Of a stretch of 47,706 nt of DNA, positions 19,571-27,767 are shown piece by piece. The notes beneath the pieces are model-generated. The model had not been told where the DNA came from and made no database searches. It saw nothing but the letters and a program-made list of their open reading frames with translations. Position numbers and translations under genes: made by a program. Every line of letters starts with the position of its first letter. The first letter of the stretch is position 1. Source of the DNA: Vibrio variabilis (lineage in GTDB: Bacteria; Pseudomonadota; Gammaproteobacteria; Enterobacterales; Vibrionaceae); NCBI RefSeq assembly GCF_003263785.1, contig NZ_JYJK01000083.1, forward strand, positions 1 to 47,706, written 5' to 3'.

Positions 19571-19719
19571 AATATGCTGTCTGTAAAATCAGATGTGAAC
19601 ACGAATCGTTCACTTTTAAATATAAAAAGCGTGCTGCAATAGCAGGAAACACGTAAGACACCCAGTCTATTATTATATCTATTGATAAAGTCGTCATTTA
19701 AAGCCTTTTAGGGAACACT

Positions 19720-20918
19720 ATGCTAAGTAATCAACATATCGAAATCATCAAAAGCACTATTCCTCTACTTGAGTCGGCAGGACCTGCTCTGACTCAGCAT
19801 TTCTATCAACGAATGTTTGCTCACAACCCAGAGCTCAAAGACATTTTCAACATGACTCATCAAAAGTCAGGTCGTCAAAGCGTTGCCTTGTTTGAAGCGG
19901 TCGCCGCTTACGCTAAGAACATTGAAAACCTCGCAGCTTTGTCAGCAGCAGTTGAACGTATTGCGCACAAGCACACGAGCTTTCACATCAAAGCTGAGCA
20001 CTACCAAATTGTTGGTCACCACCTCATTGAGACATTGCGTGAACTGGCGCCAGAGGCGTTCACTCCGGCTGTCGAGGAGGCTTGGACAGAGGCGTATCTA
20101 TTTTTAGCGCAGATCTTTATTGATCGCGAAGAAGAGCTTTATCAATTACGTGAAAAAGCGCTGGGCGGTTGGCGCGGTACTCGTCGATTCGTTATTGTCG
20201 AAAAAACGCCAGAGTCTGAATTAGTCACGAGTTTTGTTCTTGAGCCTGAAGATGGTGGCAAAGTACTCGATTATCAACCGGGTCAGTATCTGGGGATTCA
20301 AGTATCACCAACTGGCAGTGATAATGTGGAAATTCGACAATATTCACTGTCTCAAGCACCAACGGGTACAAACTACCGTATCTCGGTGAAAAAAGAGCAA
20401 TCGAATGAGCATGATGATGGTTTGGTGTCTAACTATTTACATCGTGAGCTAAATGTTGGCTCGACACTAGATGTGATGCCGCCTGCCGGTGACTTCTTTT
20501 ACCAGCCGTCAGAGGCACCTGTGGTACTTATCTCTGCCGGTGTAGGCTGCACGCCTATGCAAGCAATATTACAACAAGTCGGTAAGCAGGACTCATCTCA
20601 GCAAGTGACTTACTTGCACGCCTGTGAAAATGAGCAGCAGCACTCGTTTGTTGATGAAACGGCGACAATTTTGGCAGCCAATGGCTGGCAACAACATACC
20701 TGGTATCGTCAACCTCAGGGGGAGCATGAAGCGGCAAATTGTCACAGTGGATGATGGATTTGTCAGCTATCAAAGATTCTCTACCTGTTCATTTTGGTGA
20801 GTTTTACCTTTGCGGGCCGGTTGGCTTTATGCAAGCTGTGGTGGCACAGCTTGAAGCGATGGGTGTGGAGCGCTCACGTATTCACTACGAAGTATTTGGC
20901 CCACACGCAAACCTTTAA
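19720..20918 (+). CDS. hmp: Flavohaemoglobin, nitric oxide dioxygenase (one frameshift)
   Basis: Repaired length is 399 residues, as expected for Hmp. Residues 1-140 are the globin domain that binds haem, followed by the ferredoxin-reductase-like FAD domain (RQYSLSQ near 205) and the NAD(P)H domain (GVGCTPM near 275, ending YEVFGPH). The enzyme converts nitric oxide and oxygen to nitrate. The frame breaks near 20750: one G missing from a GG run, and the repair gives NCHSGMMDLSAIKD. AGGGA stands before the ATG. Control by NorR through the adjacent sigma-54 promoter is strongly suggested. Its terminator overlaps the last codons of the convergent DUF3069 gene. Confidence 0.93.
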
Positions 20919-20950
20919 CGGTTGGTCTAATCTGCCGGCTAACTAACTGG

Positions 20951-21489
20951 CTAGTTGAACCATTTTTCAAACCACCGCTTCCACCCGGATGACGGTGGTT
21001 TTTTTGATTCAAACTCGCGAAAGCCTTGATAGTAGCTTTGGTTGAATGCTATGCGCAGTTCATCGACACTTTTATGTGTTAGAGGGCTGAGCGTTTCGCT
21101 GGTCTGAAGGGCGTGATCATTGGCAAGGCTATAGTCCATTCCCAAGTAACCTTGGATGTAGACCCAGATATGGGTGACCAACGTCAGTTCTTCAACGACA
21201 GGGAGCTTAAATGCACTAGCATGTTCACTGCCCACCTGTTGCTCAATGGCAGATTGCATTGCCTGAACTTGATTAAGATGGGCGTTGAGAGAGGAAAGCG
21301 CTTCGACATTAAGTTTGGTGAATAGACCAAGTAGTAAACCTGAAGGGGCATGATTGGGTTTATTCTCTTGTGCTCTAGCGAACAAGAGGTTTTCTCGCTC
21401 GCACAAGTTATTCAGGCTTCTTGGTGTGTCGCCGCTATGCTGAGCGTGTCGGCCTTAATATTGGTCAGTGCTTCCCTCAGTTCAATCAT
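20951..21489 (-). CDS. DUF3069 family protein (one frameshift)
   Basis: The protein starts at the ATG at 21489, whose ATGA overlaps the stop codon of yaeQ. The first 22 or so residues (MIELREALTNIKADTLSIAA) are in one frame and the remainder in another. One base is missing near 21432; adding a G gives AADTPRSLNNLCERENLLF and a protein of 179 residues. It matches DUF3069, a family of unknown function found in vibrios. The protein is mainly helical, with no signal peptide, and ends with a basic aromatic tail (WKRWFEKWFN) that might contact a membrane. The overlap suggests translational coupling to yaeQ. Confidence 0.75.
20969..21006 (+). terminator. hmp terminator inside the DUF3069 coding region
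   Basis: A nine-base-pair stem (AAACCACCG with CGGTGGTTT) has a 15-base loop and is followed by a T-run on the plus strand. It lies 50 bases after the hmp stop codon and falls inside the last codons of the convergent DUF3069 gene, which encode its KKPPSSGWKRW tail. Confidence 0.75.
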
Positions 21490-22022
21490 TTGTCTTGCAG
21501 TTCCTCAACGGTGACCTCTACTGAACCACCTTCCGCATTAACAAACAGTGACGTTCCGGTAATCATAACGGAAAGATCCATGGTTCGAGTGACCAGCTCG
21601 GACAGGGATTCAATCGACTCATTATCGAAGCGATAGATACTAGCGTCTAGATAGCCGAATTTTCCTTGGTGTTGCTGCCACCACACATCGCTTTTGGTAT
21701 TGAAGCTGTAGACCTTAGTCTTCTTAGATAGTCGAGTGGCTTTTTTAACTCGATCAACATCTGGCTCGCCAATGTCAATCCAAACCAAGGTTTGGTCATC
21801 GAGTGACTTTTCCCAAATATCCGGCTCTTCAATGGTGGATAGGCCTTTGGTGAACTGAAGCTCTGGAGATGCGTTCAAGCAAAACGCCATCAGTCGCGCC
21901 ATCATACGTTGCTGGTTTTCAGAAGGATGTAGCGCTACCGTAAGGTTGAGAGAGTCGTAGTAGTCGCGATTCATGTCGGTCAAGGCAACACGAAACTTAT
22001 AAATAGTTGGTTTTAAGGCCAT
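21486..22022 (-). CDS. yaeQ: YaeQ family protein
   Basis: This is a 178-residue protein with the YaeQ start pattern (MALKPTIYKFRVALTDMNRD) and the family's conserved core (LVWIDIGEPDVDRVKKATR, VYSFNTKSDVWW). YaeQ has a PD-(D/E)XK nuclease-like fold. The E. coli protein was linked to suppression of transcription-elongation defects, but its biochemical role is unsettled. I start at the ATG at 22022; a TTG twelve bases earlier is less likely. Its stop codon overlaps the DUF3069 start (ATGA), so the two form an operon. Confidence 0.88.
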   Translation of the reverse strand: MALKPTIYKFRVALTDMNRDYYDSLNLTVALHPSENQQRMMARLMAFCLNASPELQFTKGLSTIEEPDIWEKSLDDQTLVWIDIGEPDVDRVKKATRLSKKTKVYSFNTKSDVWWQQHQGKFGYLDASIYRFDNESIESLSELVTRTMDLSVMITGTSLFVNAEGGSVEVTVEELQDK

Positions 22023-22121
22023 GAGATTGCTCAAAAATTATGAATGTCGTTTGGCTCTATAGTACGCGTCTCACCGCAAAAGGGTACTAACAAAGTCGGG
22101 GATTGGGACTAACTGATACAA

Positions 22122-22146
22122 AAATAGCCAGCAGAGCTGGCTATTT
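22122..22146 (-). terminator. Terminator of the cold-shock gene
   Basis: A ten-base-pair stem (AAATAGCCAG and its complement) has a five-base loop. On the minus strand it is followed by TTTTTG, 25 bases after the stop codon of the cold-shock gene. Confidence 0.85.
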
Positions 22147-22170
22147 ATCAAACGTGACTGGAAGACAGTC

Positions 22171-22380
22171 TTAAACTGGAGTGATTTCTTCAGCTTGAGG
22201 GCCTTTTTGGCCTTGAGTGACACGGAACTCAACTTTTTGGCCTTCAGCTAGCGTACGGAAACCGTCTGCTTTAATGTTGCTGAAGTGAGCGAAAACGTCT
22301 GGACCATTTTCTTGTTGAATGAAGCCAAAGCCTTTAGTTTCGTTGAACCACTTAACTGTACCAGTTACTGTGTTAGACAT
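22171..22380 (-). CDS. cspA: CspA-family cold-shock protein
   Basis: This is a 69-residue single cold-shock domain with both RNA-binding motifs: KGFGFI (RNP1) and DVFAHF (RNP2), and the opening [15 protein letters not shown]. Such proteins bind single-stranded RNA and DNA and loosen RNA structure at low temperature. AGGAT precedes the ATG. The region upstream is long and gene-free, as expected for the long regulated leader of cspA-type genes. The symbol names the family; which paralogue it is cannot be decided from sequence alone. Confidence 0.92.
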   Translation of the reverse strand: MSNTVTGTVKWFNETKGFGFIQQENGPDVFAHFSNIKADGFRTLAEGQKVEFRVTQGQKGPQAEEITPV

Positions 22381-22808
22381 AGTTATATCCTAAATTTTTT
22401 ACTATCTTGTTTCTATTGCCAATCCGGCAGCTATAGCGTGGAAAATGAAATTGCTATTGCGTACAACGCGTCGGGGGAATCACGAGAATTCAACGAATGC
22501 TTTTTGTATACAATGGAACTTTTTTTCTAGCCATTGACGAATATAAGCGACTTCTTAGGCAAGTCAAAGAGCAGTGAATATATTAATGTCGAATATTTGA
22601 TGTGTAGCTCGTTTTTAGATGGCACTTTCATGACATTTCAAACAGATAGCTAATTTTTTGACGCTGGATCAACATCTGCGCAGGTTGTGTAACATATTGA
22701 TATAAAACATTATTTAGCGCTTCGAAATAATATTTTGTAAAGATTGTGCAAACAATACGATTATTTTGAAGCGCAAAAGGTTTTTATAGAATCACCAATT
22801 TATGAGGT
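22381..22808. other. Gene-free region: cspA leader and a long hairpin
   Basis: No coding gene is apparent. The 160 bases nearest the cold-shock gene probably form its promoter and untranslated leader on the minus strand. The part nearest thrE holds the long hairpin described separately at 22717-22774. The region is AT-rich. Confidence 0.5.
22717..22774. other. Long structured hairpin downstream of thrE
   Basis: Arms GCGCTTCGAAATAAT and ATTATTTTGAAGCGC pair over 15 positions, with one G-T wobble. The 28-base loop contains a second small hairpin (ATTGT, GCAA loop, ACAAT). It lies 35 bases past the thrE stop codon. No T-run follows on the minus strand; a TTTTT lies shortly after on the plus strand. 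It could be a processing or stability element for the thrE message, a terminator of a plus-strand small RNA, or a protein-binding site. Confidence 0.45.
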
Positions 22809-23972
22809 CTACCTCTCTATTTTCGGTGAATATATTGAGTAAGCGGTAATTTGACCTGCCACAATTGCGGAAAACATAAATAATGCGGATAAACCGATAT
22901 TAGGGATCGGTAAAATCGACTGCTCAAACACAGATTGGCTGGCACTCACCATAACACGGCTTCCCGGTACCAAGATAATGATGCCCTGCACGATGTAAAT
23001 AGAGCCGGTAAGATCGAGCCTTTTTGCTACCCAGGTGCCATATAAAGTGATGAGTACCGTCGTTACCCAAGTGCCCACTACCCAGCCGCTATCAAATCCT
23101 AAGTAGAACGGCCCCCACATGCCAAGCACGGCTACGGGCAGCCCAAGAAGAATGTCTTTTGGGCGAGCGTTGAAAATGACGCCAATAGACGTTGAGATAA
23201 GTAATAGCCCAAAGCAATGGAGCCACAGCGGGACTTCATTGGTATACGAAATGGACTCTGCTTGCCCCCAGAAGGCCTCACCAATATTGAGCCCCATCAT
23301 CACACCGATAAACAGTTTGATAAGGGTGAGGGCACTTTGGCCTAAAAGGGCTGTCCCTGAGACTAAGTCATTAAATGCCAAACATTCAAGTGAGTTGGCG
23401 ATCGATAAACCGGGGACAAACAAAACGACACTCGCGATACATAACGCCCATATAGGGATTGCAGCGCCAGTGCTAGCGATAAAGGCCACGAGAACCCCGG
23501 TTAGTAGAGCTGAAATGAACTCCACAGCGATAGAGTTGCGTCCACGATAAACAAGCTGACATACCCAAACCATTAAACCGAGCAACATAGAAAATGCAAT
23601 GGCTTCCAACGTGCTGCCTACCAGCATGAGGTAAGCAGGTGGGATCCCCATATTAGCGAGAGCGACGACCCATTTAGGGTAACCAACAGGCTCTGGTACA
23701 GGTTCATTGCTTGGCTGATTGATTCGAATGATAGTGTTAGCGAGCAAGCTTAGATTAATGGAGGCGGGCTTTAACCGCTTCAGTACAACCGTGTTGTCTT
23801 TGTCTGGAAATTGATAGTTGATGGCAGTGGGTGTGGCTTGCACCATGACATCGATGCCGTGTTTTTGCGCGTAGTATTGCGCGTACTTTTCCACTTTATA
23901 AGGGGCACACCCACTACGGTGAAGTGTGTCGCCGATATCTACGATTTTTTTAATGGTTTGAGTGGAAGGCAT
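22809..23972 (-). CDS. thrE: Threonine/serine exporter, ThrE family
   Basis: This is a 387-residue integral membrane protein. The cytoplasmic N-terminal portion (SGCAPYKVEKYAQYYAQKHG, VMVQATPTAINYQF) is characteristic of the ThrE family (DUF1212), followed by about ten membrane segments comprising the ThrE and ThrE_2 regions in one chain. Known relatives export threonine and serine. The ATG at 23972 begins the family-typical helix. It is monocistronic; a PurR-like box lies about 130 bases upstream, but no experimental link is implied. In many bacteria the two halves are separate proteins; here they are fused, as in Corynebacterium ThrE. Confidence 0.82.
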   Translation of the reverse strand: MPSTQTIKKIVDIGDTLHRSGCAPYKVEKYAQYYAQKHGIDVMVQATPTAINYQFPDKDNTVVLKRLKPASINLSLLANTIIRINQPSNEPVPEPVGYPKWVVALANMGIPPAYLMLVGSTLEAIAFSMLLGLMVWVCQLVYRGRNSIAVEFISALLTGVLVAFIASTGAAIPIWALCIASVVLFVPGLSIANSLECLAFNDLVSGTALLGQSALTLIKLFIGVMMGLNIGEAFWGQAESISYTNEVPLWLHCFGLLLISTSIGVIFNARPKDILLGLPVAVLGMWGPFYLGFDSGWVVGTWVTTVLITLYGTWVAKRLDLTGSIYIVQGIIILVPGSRVMVSASQSVFEQSILPIPNIGLSALFMFSAIVAGQITAYSIYSPKIER

Positions 23973-24331
23973 AGGTTCGTCTAATCAATTTTGGGATACG
24001 ATTTTGATGGCGTAAAGGTATCAGAGCTTTTGTGGTTTTTCGATAGTAAATATTCGATATCCAGTCAATTTTATGCAGCTTTATGTCATTTGATATCGAC
24101 AAGGCAAACGTTTACATGCACTTGGGCTCCTTGATGGTGGGGTCTTGCAAGTGCGTTTGCTGGCTCGTTGATACTTCGTCCGCGCGATCTCAGATATCCC
24201 GTTTATCAAATGATGGCGGTTTCTGTCGTCACCATCGCCCGTTTATCGCAAAGCTGCTTCATTATTTCTCAGTTAGTTAATCTCTTTATTGAAAGGCCAC
24301 GCAATAAACAACGATAACTAAGGAGTTCCGT
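23973..24331. promoter_or_regulatory. Divergent promoter region with a PurR-like box
   Basis: This region holds the promoters of thrE (minus) and the small barrel gene (plus). AGGCAAACGTTTACAT at 24102-24117 matches 13 of 16 positions of the palindromic PurR-type consensus ACGCAAACGTTTGCGT. The decamer CCCGTTTATC occurs twice, near 24198 and 24239. I see no convincing small gene here. Confidence 0.4.
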
Positions 24332-24937
24332 ATGAGCCAGTCCATCTGTTCTAATATTTCTACTCTCGCTGCCACGACAATGGCGCTGCCATTACTCTTT
24401 ATGTCTTTGAACAGTGTTGCCGCTGATAAAACCGGTGCCTTCGTCGGAGGCAGTCTCGGACAGCTTAGTAACAATGCAAATGAGCATGATTTAGGCTTTG
24501 AGCGATTTAGGATGAAAAGCCCGGCCATCGGCGTTTACGCTGGGTACCACTTTACAGATTGGTTCGGATTAGAAGGGCAGTTTTCTGCAGCAGACACCTC
24601 TTTAGAGGGCAGTAACTCAGTGATTGGAGTATTGTCAGTATCACCAAAGTTTTCTTACTACGTTAACGAAAACATCGCCGTCTATACAAAAGTTGGGGTA
24701 TCCGGTGTTGGAATGACATGGGACAGCGAGGTTGCACATCAAAACGTCGCGCAAGATGATTATTTGTATGGTGCCGGGGTACATGCTGGCCTAGGTCTTA
24801 ACGTCGCGATGGAAAGTGGCATTAATATGCGGGTTGACTACACCTATCTAACGCCAAACATCCGTCAACCTGATGGGTATAACCTAGGGGATATAGATTT
24901 GAGTTCGTTAATGCTAGGTGTGCATTATCAGTTCTAG
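24332..24937 (+). CDS. Small outer-membrane beta-barrel protein (OmpA-like/Opacity-type)
   Basis: The protein has 201 residues with an N-terminal signal peptide cleaved after SVAA, then about eight amphipathic strands (GAFVGGSLGQL, AIGVYAGYHFTDWFGLEGQF, NIAVYTKVGVSGVGM, LGLNVAMESGINMRVDYTYL) and the C-terminal aromatic strand LMLGVHYQF. The size and pattern fit the eight-stranded barrel of OmpA-like and OmpW/Opacity proteins. There is no peptidoglycan-binding domain. AAGGAG lies eight bases ahead of the ATG. A terminator follows at 25003. The function is unknown; such barrels serve as adhesins, small pores or stress-response proteins. Confidence 0.82.
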   Translation: MSQSICSNISTLAATTMALPLLFMSLNSVAADKTGAFVGGSLGQLSNNANEHDLGFERFRMKSPAIGVYAGYHFTDWFGLEGQFSAADTSLEGSNSVIGVLSVSPKFSYYVNENIAVYTKVGVSGVGMTWDSEVAHQNVAQDDYLYGAGVHAGLGLNVAMESGINMRVDYTYLTPNIRQPDGYNLGDIDLSSLMLGVHYQF

Positions 24938-25002
24938 TACATGGCGACTAAGAATTCAGTGTGCACTTGCAAAAAAGTCGGTGCAGCTTGAAGCAGCTTT
25001 AG

Positions 25003-25030
25003 AAAGTGGGATTTATGTCTCACTTTTTTC
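25003..25030 (+). terminator. Terminator of the small barrel gene
   Basis: AAAGTGGGA pairs with TCTCACTTT (one G-T wobble) around a six-base loop, followed by TTTCTTTTT. It lies 65 bases past the barrel gene stop codon and before the tRNA. Confidence 0.7.
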
Positions 25031-25160
25031 TTTTTACATCAGTGCGATAGCGCAATTAAGAAGCAAATCGAAGCAAAGATGCGCAGTTAACCCAAAATGC
25101 GCAAAAATAGGCTTTTCTTTTGGTTTAGATGTGGCATATTAACTCTCGTCCCACGATGAT

Positions 25161-25234
<74 letters not shown>

Positions 25235-25420
25235 ATTCTCCTCATAGGTTCCTCAAGTTACAAACACCAAATTCCTGTGTAATGTTTATCGTAAGAGCGC
25301 TGACTCTACAAATTTTAGTTTTGAGTGCTACGAATTAGTTTACCTGCAGTTTTATGGTTGATTATTAGACCGATGTATTAACAACACCGGCCTATCTTTA
25401 TTTGATTCGTGATTGTTAAC

Positions 25421-27421
25421 CTATTCAGTGATCTCAACACCACGCTTGAAGTTCCAAAGTGGTTCATTGCCGCCGTCTAGGCCTTCAACTTTGATTACAA
25501 AGCTATTGGTATCGAGAGAAGAGGCGGTAATAGGCAGAGTGAACAGCTTAGCGTTATTCCCGTACGCGTTAGCATGGTAGGTTTCCTCGGTTTCCATTCT
25601 ACTCCACCAATCGCTAGCAACGGAGATTCGAACTTTTTCTGTGTTTTTAAGCAGCAGGTTGATCTTGGCATCTTGTGGATTAAGCGTCATGTAATAAGTA
25701 CCGACTTTATCGTCAGCGAATTCAAAATTACTTTTCGATACGGCTTGATTTTTCAGCCCCTCGAGTACTTTAGTCAACATCGTTTGATTCCCATTGACCA
25801 GATCCTCAGGCGTTGGGCTTATGTCAACATCTGCAGTGCAGCCGTAGTCTTCGATGATTTGCCCCGAGTGATGACCAAACCTCACGGCCTGCCTGAATGA
25901 GAAGTCCATATCAATACCTAAAGGCAGTGGTGTATGTATTCCAGTAGGGGAGCCGTAAAAGAAGTTGTAGGAAATAATATTTGCACCGCCCGCGCCTGTT
26001 TTGGGGTCTGCACCATAAATGACGGCAGCATCATTGTCTTGCATGGCGCAGGTAAACAGATCACCCGCAGAATAGGTGCTTGAGTTAGCCATGACTGCTA
26101 CAGGCTTTGTGTATACTTGACCATGTACATTGGCCAATTCTGGTGTGGTTATCGGAGCGTTTGAGGAGTATTTGGCATCACTGCCTGCCACATTATCGAG
26201 TGCTTCTTTAAAGAAGGGAAACATTTGCTGTACGTCTTCATGGAGGAACAAGTATTGATTCAACTCCGAATTTAGTAATCGGAAGTCGTGTACTCTACTT
26301 GTTTTTTTGGTAAAGAGCCCTGGCAGCGTCTCGGCATAGTAAATTGTTCCTCCAGGGTTGTTTGATACATTTATAATTAGTCCGTCCGTCAACGCATTTT
26401 GCTCTTGCAATAGATCTCTTATGGCTTGGTATTCACTCCACCATCCAGTTGATGGAAGGAATGAGTTTATGTAAAGGTATCCGTAATTGGCTCCTTGATA
26501 AGGAATATGAGTATAGTAAAACGTCTCTCCATAACGTTGGATATTTGATACCATAGAGTGAGCAACAGGCTTGGTATGACGTTCTAATGATTGATTATAT
26601 AGCGCTTGTTGATGGTTATAACTGATCGCGGGTGAGTTGGATAAAACCTCGCTTTCTGGTGTTGATAGCCCGCCAATCTTTGAGCCTGAATACACTAGCC
26701 ATTCATAGGCAACCTCGTACTCTTCTCCAGTTTCTGCCGAACGAAATTTAAAGCTAACGGTATCCTCTTTGGGCAGTAGATGGACTCCATTCCATCGGAA
26801 TGTCATGTATCGAAGAGCTTGATTAAATCCCGCATAAGGGTTCGAGCCTTGCCCCTGAGGAATTAATTCTCGCATTGCCTCTTCAATGCTTTTTCCTTGG
26901 TAACCTATCAGAATATCGCCAACTTTAGGGTTAGGTCTTTCGGGGTACAGACTAAAACCATTCCATGCGGCAGTGACACGAATTTCGAAAAAATCATCTT
27001 TATCTTTAACGCGAGTAAACCGCATTGGCATTTCAGTAAAGTGATCATAGAAGCGCAGAGGTAGAAGGTAGTTGAAATGGAGATCTCGTTGACTGATAAA
27101 CAGCGTACTGAGTGAGTCATGTAATTCATAAGTCGACATCGTATGAGCCTGCTTAGCGATCTTGTCTACCTCTGTAATAGGATCCAGGTGACCCTTTGGG
27201 GTGGGGCTTATCCCGTAATAGTCGTTTTTGTGAAATTTGTTAACGTACAATCCATCTATCACTAATTTTGCTCGGTCTGCAATTAATTGGCGCTCTTTAG
27301 GTAACAGTTCTACAAACTTCATGCGTTCGCGAGCTTCAGAAATAGGAAGTATTTCTTCTGCGTAGCTGACATTTGCTAAAAGTAGGACGGTAAGTGAAAT
27401 TAGATTCATCTTTGTTCGCAT
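25421..27421 (-). CDS. S41-family (tail-specific protease-like) exported peptidase
   Basis: The protein has about 666 residues with a signal peptide (MNLISLTVLLLANVSYAEE). The C-terminal half contains the S41 core: GLIINVSNNPGGTIYYAE, then VAVMANSSTYSAGDLF with the likely nucleophile serine, and the later IIEDYGCTADVDISPTPEDL, which matches the family's closing motif. The central region around PKVGDILIGYQGKSIEEAM looks like a PDZ domain. S41 peptidases cut proteins near their C-terminus, here in the periplasm or outside the cell. I choose the ATG at 27421; an ATG twelve bases later is equally possible, as neither has a strong ribosome site. It is the nearest gene downstream of the tRNA. Confidence 0.82.
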   Translation of the reverse strand: MRTKMNLISLTVLLLANVSYAEEILPISEARERMKFVELLPKERQLIADRAKLVIDGLYVNKFHKNDYYGISPTPKGHLDPITEVDKIAKQAHTMSTYELHDSLSTLFISQRDLHFNYLLPLRFYDHFTEMPMRFTRVKDKDDFFEIRVTAAWNGFSLYPERPNPKVGDILIGYQGKSIEEAMRELIPQGQGSNPYAGFNQALRYMTFRWNGVHLLPKEDTVSFKFRSAETGEEYEVAYEWLVYSGSKIGGLSTPESEVLSNSPAISYNHQQALYNQSLERHTKPVAHSMVSNIQRYGETFYYTHIPYQGANYGYLYINSFLPSTGWWSEYQAIRDLLQEQNALTDGLIINVSNNPGGTIYYAETLPGLFTKKTSRVHDFRLLNSELNQYLFLHEDVQQMFPFFKEALDNVAGSDAKYSSNAPITTPELANVHGQVYTKPVAVMANSSTYSAGDLFTCAMQDNDAAVIYGADPKTGAGGANIISYNFFYGSPTGIHTPLPLGIDMDFSFRQAVRFGHHSGQIIEDYGCTADVDISPTPEDLVNGNQTMLTKVLEGLKNQAVSKSNFEFADDKVGTYYMTLNPQDAKINLLLKNTEKVRISVASDWWSRMETEETYHANAYGNNAKLFTLPITASSLDTNSFVIKVEGLDGGNEPLWNFKRGVEITE

Positions 27422-27767
27422 AGTTAGTTTAGCCCTTTTAGGTTTAAGAGGATGCAAATAACAAGAGCAACAAGCACTAAAGTCACAACGTATTGAATTT
27501 AATTGATGCAACAAGCATCTCCCAACACGAAATGTGTCAGTTTTAATTATTAGAAGTTGAATTGTGTCTGTCAGTGCTGGTTTATGTCTAGTAAAAAGCA
27601 ATTGGCTGCATTGTTATGCGACGGAGTGAATATAAAGAGTAAGGCTGTTGTAATAAAAGATAATGAAAGAGTGCGTTATATCTGATTGAGTAAGTTCGAT
27701 GATGACAGGTATGTTCGCAACACTGCTTTGGAGCGAACATACTCACTTATTATTCTATCTGGTTGTA
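27422..27767. other. Gene-free region with a ten-pair inverted repeat
   Basis: It lies between the beta-helix gene and the S41 peptidase gene on the same strand, and should hold the peptidase promoter. GTATGTTCGC at 27709-27718 and GCGAACATAC at 27733-27742 are perfect inverted repeats with a 14-base loop, 26 bases after the beta-helix stop codon. There is no T-run, so it may be a weak terminator, a message-stabilising hairpin or an operator. Confidence 0.45.

Noticed and set aside
24083..24280. A small plus-strand open frame upstream of the barrel gene
   Set aside because: No ribosome-binding site, unlikely composition, and it covers a promoter region with a PurR-like box.
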